Source: Hoeflea_A sp965228435 (GTDB taxonomy: Bacteria; Pseudomonadota; Alphaproteobacteria; Rhizobiales; Rhizobiaceae). Taken from it: 64,000 nt of DNA. Shown here in pieces: positions 32,699 to 39,830 of the stretch. The notes below the pieces were generated by a model. It was not told the origin of the DNA and did no database searches. It worked only from the letters and a program-made list of their open reading frames with translations. A program made the translations under genes and the position numbers. The first letter of the stretch is position 1. Each line of letters begins with the position of its first letter. The stretch lies in the NCBI GenBank assembly GCA_965228435.1, contig OZ245818.1, forward strand, positions 1 to 64,000, written 5' to 3'.

Positions 32699-33961
32699 TC
32701 AGTTGTCGAGCTTCTTGATCATGTCGGCCACCTGTTGGGTGGTCAGATACTCGGTCTCGACATTCTTGTCGCCGTCCAGCTTCCAGGTCATTTTCGGAGC
32801 CTGGACGTCACCGTTTTCGTCGAACGCGAGGGCGCCAGTTGCACCGACATAGCGGATGGTCTTGCCTTCAGCCAGCAGCTCCTTGGCACGCTTGATGCCT
32901 TCGGGACCCGGATAGACTTCGACACCGTCCGGTGACGTGACCTTGCGGATATTGTCGCGGATGTTTTCGCCGGTGATATCACCGGAGGCTTCCATCGCCA
33001 GCAGGACCACGGTCACCGCATCGAAGACCGAATGCAGGCCAGGGCCGTTCGGGGGGCTGTCGAATCGGGCCTCGAACAGCTCGTTGAACGTGTCGACAGA
33101 CGGCAGGCGCGGCTGAGCGCTGTCATAGCCCTGCAGGTTTTGCAGGTATTTCGGGCCGACCGCCTGGAAATAGTCGTCAGACCGCAAGGAGTTGTTGACG
33201 ATCAGGTTGTCGGTACCGCCGAGCGCCAGCCATTCACGGGTGATGGTCGCACCGTCGACCGGAAAGGCGACCAGGAACAATGCATCGGGGTTGCTTTCCA
33301 ATGCCTTGGTCACTTCAGCACGATAGCTCTGCTGGCTCTCGTTATAAGCAACCATCGCAGCGATGTTGCCGCCCATCTTGGCGACATCTTCCTCGAAGCG
33401 TTTTGCCAGTCCGACACCGAAATCGGTGTTGACGTAGATCACGGCAATGTTCTTGAAACCGCTCTTGTCGGCCAGGTAAGCTCCCATGGCCGCCTGGCTG
33501 CGGTTGGTCGCATAGGTACGGAACCAGTAGCCGTCGGTCTTGCCTTCCTTGGCGAGCTCGGTGAAGCTCTCCGAGGACGAACAGCAGGAGACCTGGGTCA
33601 CCTTCGACGGCACCGCAACCGATGTCAGAATCGGCAGGCTGACGCCCGACGAGATGGCGCCGATCAGGGCCTGGACACCTTCCAGGTCGACAAGGCTCTT
33701 GGCTGCATCGACGCCGACCGCGGACTGACCCTGCGTGTCGCGCAGTACGTAGTCGACCTCGCAGCCGAGCACGCCACCGGCTTCATTGAACTGATCGACG
33801 GCAAACTGACCCGTCTCGGCGATGCGTTCGCCAACCTGGCCCATCGGACCACTGACAGGCAGCACCGCCCCCAGCTTGACGGGACAGTCGGCCGCGAATG
33901 CGGTCGAACCGAACCCCATAACAACTGCGGCCATTGCCGCTATGCTCAGATTTCGCAACAT
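32699..33961 (-). CDS. Branched-chain-amino-acid-type ABC transporter substrate-binding protein
   Basis: The 420-residue periplasmic protein has a Sec signal peptide (MLRNLSIAAMAAVVMG, cleavage after about AFA at residue 23) and a type I periplasmic-binding fold: VKLGAVLPVSGPMGQVG at about 27-43 and VGVDAAKSLVD, with a YNESQQSYRAEV segment. It belongs to the LivK/AmiC family that binds amino acids, amides or aromatic acids. The start at 33961 is preceded by CGGAGGAA. Unusually for this family, it is encoded last, after the permeases, with a GC hairpin after it. The substrate may be the same as that of the divergent PLP/cyclase fusion. Confidence 0.9.
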   Translation of the reverse strand: MLRNLSIAAMAAVVMGFGSTAFAADCPVKLGAVLPVSGPMGQVGERIAETGQFAVDQFNEAGGVLGCEVDYVLRDTQGQSAVGVDAAKSLVDLEGVQALIGAISSGVSLPILTSVAVPSKVTQVSCCSSSESFTELAKEGKTDGYWFRTYATNRSQAAMGAYLADKSGFKNIAVIYVNTDFGVGLAKRFEEDVAKMGGNIAAMVAYNESQQSYRAEVTKALESNPDALFLVAFPVDGATITREWLALGGTDNLIVNNSLRSDDYFQAVGPKYLQNLQGYDSAQPRLPSVDTFNELFEARFDSPPNGPGLHSVFDAVTVVLLAMEASGDITGENIRDNIRKVTSPDGVEVYPGPEGIKRAKELLAEGKTIRYVGATGALAFDENGDVQAPKMTWKLDGDKNVETEYLTTQQVADMIKKLDN

Positions 33962-34066
33962 ATCTTCCTCCGTTCGTTGCGCCCGGATGGCTGTCGCCAG
34001 GCTCTCCGGATCCCCTTTAGACTTCAATTGGCCTTTTCGTTTGGCGTGGCGACGTTGTTCCTTTTC

Positions 34067-35038
34067 TCATGTCGTTTCTGCCGCCTCCTTTTGAGACTGC
34101 GCGTGACGCGACACATGCAATTCTTCACCGATCAGACCGCGCGGCCGCAAAAGCAGCGTGACCACCAGAATGAAGCCAATCAGGATTGCCTGCAAGGCAC
34201 CACCCTGCGCCTGGATTTCGGCCGGTACGACCCGTGAGATGATAAAACCGCTGAAAGTCCAAACGCCCCAGACAATGAGAGCGCCCAGCAGCGCGCCGCG
34301 ATTGTTGGCGCTGCCGCCGACGATCAGCATGGTCCAAATCTGGAAGGTCACGATGGGCAGGAAATCCCACGGGCTGACATAGCCGATGAAGGAGACATAA
34401 AGTGCTCCGGACAGACCCATGATCATGCAGCCCAGCACGAAGGATTCCATGCGTATGCGCGTGGGATTCTTGCCCAGGGAAGCAGCCGCGGTCTCGTCTT
34501 CCCGAATTGCCTTGAGCATGCGGCCCCAGGGCGATTTGACGATGCGTTCGAGTGCCAGAAAAATCAGCCCTCCGATGACCAGGACGATGATCAGGAACAG
34601 GGCGTTTTGCGCCAGTGGCCCGTCGACCATTTCCTTGGTTGGATTGGGGATGTCGATAAGGCCCAGCGTGCCGCCGGTGAGATATTCCCAGTTCAGGCAC
34701 ACCAGTTGGATCGAGACCGCAATCCCGAACGTGGCAACCGCCAGATACTCATCTTTCAGCCTCAACGTGACGAGACCGACAATGAGGGCTCCGATGCCTG
34801 ACGCCACCATCGCACCGAGAAGTCCGACAACAAACGGCAATTCGAAACCGCCGAACACAGGCTCACGCGCGGGACCGGTAAGGATTGCCATTGTGTAGCC
34901 GCCGATCGCCATGAAGCCGGCGACGCCGGCATTGAAGAGACCGGTGAAGCCCCATTGCAGATTCAGGCCGAGCACGGCCACCCCGAAGACCAGGGACAGG
35001 ATCAGAAAAAAGACGAGATAGGATACCAGCCCGATCAT
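34067..35038 (-). CDS. livM: ABC transporter permease, LivM family
   Basis: The 323-residue membrane protein has about nine hydrophobic segments and LivM family sequence: NLQWGFTGLFNAGVAGFMAIGGY near the start and the cytoplasmic EAA-like loop GRMLKAIREDETAAASLGKNP at about 175-195 that contacts the ATPase. It forms a heterodimeric channel with the LivH-type partner. The ATG at 35038 overlaps the livH stop by four bases. The C-terminus extends into a polar tail. Confidence 0.92.
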   Translation of the reverse strand: MIGLVSYLVFFLILSLVFGVAVLGLNLQWGFTGLFNAGVAGFMAIGGYTMAILTGPAREPVFGGFELPFVVGLLGAMVASGIGALIVGLVTLRLKDEYLAVATFGIAVSIQLVCLNWEYLTGGTLGLIDIPNPTKEMVDGPLAQNALFLIIVLVIGGLIFLALERIVKSPWGRMLKAIREDETAAASLGKNPTRIRMESFVLGCMIMGLSGALYVSFIGYVSPWDFLPIVTFQIWTMLIVGGSANNRGALLGALIVWGVWTFSGFIISRVVPAEIQAQGGALQAILIGFILVVTLLLRPRGLIGEELHVSRHAQSQKEAAETT

Positions 35039-35946
35039 CGTGCCTTCTCCCCGAACAGTCCTTCGGGTTTGAGGACAAGTATGAGCAGGATCAACAGAAA
35101 CGGAACCGCAGGCTTGTAGGTCGTCGGGATGATCATGACCGAGAGATTTTCCGACAACCCGACGACGAAACCGCCGATCACCGCCCCATAAAGGCTGCCT
35201 GTGCCACCGAGGATAACCGCGGCGAACAGCGGCAGAATCAGGCTAAATCCAAGCTCCGGCCGAAGCTGGACGGTCAGGCCGTAAAGCACACCGCCAAGGG
35301 CAGCACCCGCGGCACCGATGATCCAGACCCAGTTGATGATCGCTCCGACATTGACGCCGCTGACACGGGCAAGGTCGGGACTTTCGGCAACGCCGCGCAT
35401 GGAAATGCCGGTTCGCGTGCGCGTCATGAACAGATGCAGGGCGACCACCGTGACGATGGTCAAACCGAGCAGGAACACCTGGTCGGGCATGACCCGCACA
35501 CCACCCGGCAGCAGGATGGCAAACTGCAGCTCGTTGGAAAAGTAGATCGGATCCGAACCCCAGATCAGCACAACCAGATTGCGCAGGATCAGTGCTACGC
35601 CGAAGCTGGCGAAGACCATTGTCATGTGTCCGGCCGCTCTGCTCAGTCGGTCGAAGATGAAGCGGTGCAACAGATAGGCGATCAACCAGGTGAGAATACA
35701 GGAGCCGACCATCGCCACCAGCAGCGGAAGGCCGAAGGAAAACGGACCAATGGTGTGATCGATCAAGCCACCGAAAACGCTGAAGAACGCCAGGAAGATC
35801 AGTGCCGAATAGGCTCCCCAGGTCAACAATTCGGAATGCGAGAAATTGGCGAAACGCAGCATTTTCATGGTGAAGCTGAGGCCAATCGCCCCAAGAGCAA
35901 CAATCGCTCCGCTCAATATTCCGTCGGCAAAGTGCTGCAGAAACAT
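35035..35946 (-). CDS. livH: ABC transporter permease, LivH family
   Basis: The 303-residue protein is a LivH-type permease with about eight membrane segments. Typical stretches are GILSGAIVALGAIGLSFTMK near residues 9-28, the coupling loop RTGISMRGVAESPDLARVSGVNV at about 193-215, and AVIGGFVVGLSENL near the end. It pairs with LivM. Its start overlaps the stop of the livF-type ATPase gene by one base (TGATG). Confidence 0.92.
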   Translation of the reverse strand: MFLQHFADGILSGAIVALGAIGLSFTMKMLRFANFSHSELLTWGAYSALIFLAFFSVFGGLIDHTIGPFSFGLPLLVAMVGSCILTWLIAYLLHRFIFDRLSRAAGHMTMVFASFGVALILRNLVVLIWGSDPIYFSNELQFAILLPGGVRVMPDQVFLLGLTIVTVVALHLFMTRTRTGISMRGVAESPDLARVSGVNVGAIINWVWIIGAAGAALGGVLYGLTVQLRPELGFSLILPLFAAVILGGTGSLYGAVIGGFVVGLSENLSVMIIPTTYKPAVPFLLILLILVLKPEGLFGEKAR

Positions 35947-36713
35947 CAGGCGTTCCCCTCCTGCCCGGCCTGCGCCCGATCCTCGCGGCGCATTCCCAGA
36001 AACACTTCGCCGATCTCTTCGTCCTCGAGCAGATCGTGCGCCGGGCCGTCGATCCTGTTGTGTCCTTCGGCCAGGACATACCCGCGGTCCGATACGCGCA
36101 GTGCGGCCTTGGCGTTCTGCTCGACCATCAGCACCGCGGCACCGTTCTTCACCAGATCGCGGACCAGTGAGAAAAGCTCGCTCGCGGCCATGGGCGACAG
36201 GCCCGCCGTCGGTTCGTCCAGCATGATCAACCGCGGCTCCGTCAAAAGGGCCCGGGCAACCGCCAGGATTTGTCGTTGTCCACCGGACAGGACGCCGGCC
36301 TTCTCACGCCGGCGTTCCTTCAGGATCGGGTAGATGTCGAAGATCTCTTCAATCCGCCGGTCGGCCTGCTGTTTCGGCAGGGCCGCTCCGCCTATCACCA
36401 GGTTCTCCTGGATCGTCAATGTCGCGAAGACGTTGCCGGTCTGTGGAACGAAACCGACACCCTCGGACGCCAGCCGGTGCGCCGGAATATGGGTGATCGG
36501 CTCGCCATCCAGACGGATCTCTCCATCCGTCACAGCAACCAGTCCGGCCACCGCCTTGATGAATGTCGACTTGCCGGCACCATTGGGTCCGATGATGGTG
36601 ACGATTTCGCCCGGATCAACGAAGATAGAGACCCCGTGCAGGATCGGCATGTCGGGCACATAGCCCGCGACGACGCCCGTCGCTTCCAGGATGTGTCCTG
36701 ACGCGGCGGTCAT
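35946..36713 (-). CDS. livF: ABC transporter ATP-binding protein, LivF family
   Basis: This 255-residue ATPase has Walker A GPNGAGKS (about 39-46), signature LSGGQRQ (near 141-147), Walker B LIMLDEP (about 158-164) and the H-loop MVEQN characteristic of LivF, where the usual His is in an EQN context. It binds one of the two permeases of the Liv-type importer. Its start overlaps the LivG stop by four bases. Confidence 0.93.
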   Translation of the reverse strand: MTAASGHILEATGVVAGYVPDMPILHGVSIFVDPGEIVTIIGPNGAGKSTFIKAVAGLVAVTDGEIRLDGEPITHIPAHRLASEGVGFVPQTGNVFATLTIQENLVIGGAALPKQQADRRIEEIFDIYPILKERRREKAGVLSGGQRQILAVARALLTEPRLIMLDEPTAGLSPMAASELFSLVRDLVKNGAAVLMVEQNAKAALRVSDRGYVLAEGHNRIDGPAHDLLEDEEIGEVFLGMRREDRAQAGQEGNA

Positions 36714-37486
36714 GGCAGATCTCCCAGATAGGCATCCAGAACCTTGGGATCCTTGCGGGCGCCGTCAGCATCGCCCTGATACAGCAACTTACCCTGGGAC
36801 ATGACCATGATCGGATCGCAGATCGACATGACCACATCCATGTTGTGTTCGATGATCAGGAAGGTGTAGCCGCGCTCGTTCAGCGTCTTGATCTTGTCGA
36901 CCAGGGTGACCATAAGCGACGGATTGACTCCGGCGGCGGGCTCGTCCAGCAGGATAATCTTCGGATCGGCCATTAGCACGCGAGCCAGTTCCAGTAGTTT
37001 GAGCTGTCCGCCGGAAAGGGTATCCGCCTGATCGCCGCGGACACGGGTCAACCCGCAGAATTCAATAATCTCGCTTGCTCGCTCACGGGCCTTGCGTTCT
37101 TCGCGGGCGACAAGTCCGGGCCGGATCCAGTTGTTCCAGAACAATTCTCCTGCCTGGTTCAGCGGCACCATCATGACGTTTTCGAGGACCGACATTTCGG
37201 GAAACGGTCGCGGAATCTGAAACGTCCGTGACAGCCCGGAGGAAAAAATCCTATGAGGCGGCAGATTCTGGATCGGCATTCCATCGAGCAACACCTGCCC
37301 CTCGTCCGGTCGCATCAGGCCTGCCAACGTGTTGAAAAGTGTCGTTTTTCCGGCACCGTTTGGACCAATCAGGCCGCCAATAACTCCGGACGACAGGTCG
37401 AATGACATGGCATCGACCGCCGTAAAGCCGCCAAACCGCTTGGTGACCCCGCGGATCGACAGGAGTGCGTCGCCGTTTTCAGGCAC
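36710..37486 (-). CDS. livG: ABC transporter ATP-binding protein, LivG family (start uncertain)
   Basis: This LivG-family ATPase has GPNGAGKTTLFN (Walker A), the RTFQIPRPFPEMSVLENV segment, LSGGQLKLLELARVLM (signature), IILLDEPAAGVNP (Walker B) and IIEHNMDVV (H-loop). No ATG start exists in frame. I use the GTG at 37486, which gives 258 residues, the family norm. An ATT at 37525 has a better ribosome site (AAGGGGA about eight bases upstream), and a TTG at 37657 would add 57 unlikely residues. It is the first gene of the transporter operon and diverges from the PLP/cyclase fusion gene. Confidence 0.85.
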   Translation of the reverse strand: MPENGDALLSIRGVTKRFGGFTAVDAMSFDLSSGVIGGLIGPNGAGKTTLFNTLAGLMRPDEGQVLLDGMPIQNLPPHRIFSSGLSRTFQIPRPFPEMSVLENVMMVPLNQAGELFWNNWIRPGLVAREERKARERASEIIEFCGLTRVRGDQADTLSGGQLKLLELARVLMADPKIILLDEPAAGVNPSLMVTLVDKIKTLNERGYTFLIIEHNMDVVMSICDPIMVMSQGKLLYQGDADGARKDPKVLDAYLGDLP

Positions 37487-37653
37487 TGTCAGATCGCGCA
37501 GCTGTTTGATCGGTGGTCGCGCAATTGAGTGTTCCCCTTGGCTCTGGTTCTTTTTTCTGGCGTCCCGCTTCAACCTTGCCGGTATCGGTGGTGGATAGCC
37601 TATCCCCTTTTGCGGAAGTATACTGCCCAGCGCACGACTTGAGAAGCATGCTC

Positions 37654-37673
37654 GCAAAAAATGTCATTTTTGC
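37654..37673. promoter_or_regulatory. AT-rich dyad with TGCAA repeats in the livG / fusion-gene divergent region
   Basis: GCAAAAA (37654-37660) and TTTTTGC (37667-37673) form a perfect 7-base dyad with a 6-base spacer. TGCAATT recurs at 37671-37677 and at about 37683-37689. This lies between divergent genes and is a candidate site for the HTH-cupin regulator of the operon. Confidence 0.45.
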
Positions 37674-37760
37674 AATTTTCCTGCAATTCTGTCAGAGTGG
37701 TTTGATCCCGCCCGTCGGGAAAACCGCGCAACGCTCCATACCGAACCAACTGAGCCCGCA

Positions 37761-39764
37761 ATGCTGACCAACACCGGACACGCTGGATACTTTCTTTATC
37801 ATTCGATCGGGATGTATCCCGGCAAGGACGAGGAACTGGCCGCCGCCATGGCCGAGTTTGCCCAGGTTTGGGCCGCGCCGGACGACAAGCAATGGGGATA
37901 CATCCTGCATCGCCGGCAGGACTTCATCGACTATTGGCGGCGCATCATCAATGTGCCGAAGGGGTCGACAACCACCTGCGAAAACGTCACCCAGGGTGTT
38001 CATATGCTGATGCGCTCACTGCCCGACGGGCAGTTGAAGGGCAAGCGTGTTCTGGTAGCAGAAGACTGTTTTCCATCAATCCATTTCCTGCTGGCGGGAC
38101 TGGCGCCGAAGATGGGCTTCACCCTGGATACCGTGCCGAGGAGCGCGGGGAAGACCTGGGCCGAAGCTGACGATTTCATGGCGCGGTGGGGACGCGATGT
38201 CGGCCTCGCTCTGATCACCTGGGTGACATCGACGGCTTCCGCCCGCGTCGACCTGGCGCCTCTTGTCGCCCATGGGCGTGAAATGGGGAGCCTGATTGGT
38301 GTGGACATCACCCAGGCCGCCGGGCTGATCCCGTTCGACGCGATGAACCCGAAGGTTGATTTCGTGGTGTCGACAAGCCTGAAATGGATGTGCGGAACGC
38401 CGGGCGCCGGGATGCTCTACGTGGACAAGTCCCTCGTGCTGGAACTTGAGCCGGAAACCCGCGGATGGTTCTCGCAGAACAATCCGTTTTCCTGGGATCT
38501 CGACAAATTCGAATATGCCCCGGACATTCGCCGTTTCGACAGTGGCACGCCGGCCTGCATGCCGGCTCTGGCATCCTTGCCGGCGTTGCGCTGGCATGCC
38601 GAGCAGGATCATGCCGAACTGGCTGCCTCGAACCGCCGGATGGTCGACCGGATCATCGCCCGTGCCGACGCGCTTGACCTGCCGCTCCATTCGCCTCGGG
38701 ACGCCGATGGCCGCGGTGGCTCCGTGATGCTGCGGTTTCCGGACAAGGCGGAAGCCTCGGCTGTCGTGGGCGCCCTCGGGGTCGAGGGGTATTCGGTCGA
38801 CTTTCGCGGGCAGCTGGTGCGCCTGTCGCCCGGCAACATGACCCACGAGGCGACAATCGACACCGTTTTCGACATGACCGAAGAAGTGCTGGCTCGCCGC
38901 AGGAACCGCTTTGCCGGCAAAGGTCCGCAGGCGTCGGCTGGTGCGAGCAACGGCGCGGCACCGTCTTCAGGCGATCTGCTCGGGTCGCTCGGTGCCATGC
39001 TGCTGTCCGGCAAGGTCGAAGTGGTCGATTGTTCGGCCGAACTTGGCCCGGACACGCCGATCCTGCGATTGCCGGAGGACTTTGCCAAGAACACGCCCAA
39101 AGTCGAGATCCACAAGATCAGTGAATACGACAATGACGGTCCATTCTTCGCCTGGAACTGGCTGAAACTAGGTGAGCATTCGGGCACGCATTTCGACGCC
39201 CCGCATCACTGGATCTCGGGCAAGGATTTCGAAGATGGCGCGACCGACAGCCTTGACGTGCAGCGCCTCATGGCTCCGGTCAACGTGATCGACTGTTCTC
39301 AGCAGGCAGCCGAGGATCCGGACTTCCTGTTGACAGCACAAGGGGTCAAGGCGTGGGAGGCCGAACACGGTGAGATCGGGCCGGGCGAATGGGTGGTCAT
39401 GCGCACTGACTGGGACAAGCGCTCCCACGACGAGGAACTGTTTCTTAACGACGATCCCGATCCACACGAAGACGGCTCGCACAGCCCCGGCCCCACCACC
39501 GACTGCATCGACTATCTGTTGTCGAAGGGCATTGTCGGCTGGGGCAGCCAGTGCATCGGCACGGATGCCGGGATGGCCGGCAAGATGAGCCCACCCTACC
39601 CGGCCCACAGCTACCTCCACCGCGACAACTGTTTCGGTCTCGCCAGCCTGACCAATCTCGACCGGCTGCCGCCCAAGGGCGCCATCCTGATCGCAGCACC
39701 GCTCAAGCTGGCCAATGGCACCGGCTCGCCGATCCGCGCGCTGGCTCTGGTGCCGCGGGGATAA
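37761..39764 (+). CDS. Fusion of kynureninase-like PLP domain and kynurenine-formamidase-like cyclase domain
   Basis: The 667-residue protein joins two catalytic domains. Residues about 1-385 form a fold-type I class V aminotransferase / kynureninase-like domain with PLP Asp D182 (VDITQAAG) and Schiff-base Lys K208 (STSLKWMCGTPGAGM). A low-complexity linker (about 386-415, Ala/Ser/Gly) leads to a cyclase-family domain with the metal motif HSGTHFDAPHHW (473-484), the signature of bacterial kynurenine formamidase KynB. The two domains match consecutive steps of tryptophan breakdown (formylkynurenine to kynurenine to anthranilate). No tryptophan dioxygenase is nearby, so another N-acyl or amide substrate is possible. 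Confidence 0.85.
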   Translation: MLTNTGHAGYFLYHSIGMYPGKDEELAAAMAEFAQVWAAPDDKQWGYILHRRQDFIDYWRRIINVPKGSTTTCENVTQGVHMLMRSLPDGQLKGKRVLVAEDCFPSIHFLLAGLAPKMGFTLDTVPRSAGKTWAEADDFMARWGRDVGLALITWVTSTASARVDLAPLVAHGREMGSLIGVDITQAAGLIPFDAMNPKVDFVVSTSLKWMCGTPGAGMLYVDKSLVLELEPETRGWFSQNNPFSWDLDKFEYAPDIRRFDSGTPACMPALASLPALRWHAEQDHAELAASNRRMVDRIIARADALDLPLHSPRDADGRGGSVMLRFPDKAEASAVVGALGVEGYSVDFRGQLVRLSPGNMTHEATIDTVFDMTEEVLARRRNRFAGKGPQASAGASNGAAPSSGDLLGSLGAMLLSGKVEVVDCSAELGPDTPILRLPEDFAKNTPKVEIHKISEYDNDGPFFAWNWLKLGEHSGTHFDAPHHWISGKDFEDGATDSLDVQRLMAPVNVIDCSQQAAEDPDFLLTAQGVKAWEAEHGEIGPGEWVVMRTDWDKRSHDEELFLNDDPDPHEDGSHSPGPTTDCIDYLLSKGIVGWGSQCIGTDAGMAGKMSPPYPAHSYLHRDNCFGLASLTNLDRLPPKGAILIAAPLKLANGTGSPIRALALVPRG

Positions 39765-39793
39765 CGCGAGCCTGATCGGTTTTTCGGAAAGCA

Positions 39794-39814
39794 GCGCCTC
39801 CCTCCAGGAGGCGC
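39794..39814. terminator. Bidirectional terminator hairpin between the fusion gene and gcvP
   Basis: GCGCCTCC (39794-39801) and GGAGGCGC (39807-39814) form a perfect 8-base GC stem with a 5-base loop in the 66 bases between two convergent genes. A TTTTT run precedes it on the plus strand, giving an A/T pattern best suited to minus-strand termination. Confidence 0.65.
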
Positions 39815-39830
39815 CGGGGATATTGGCCGC

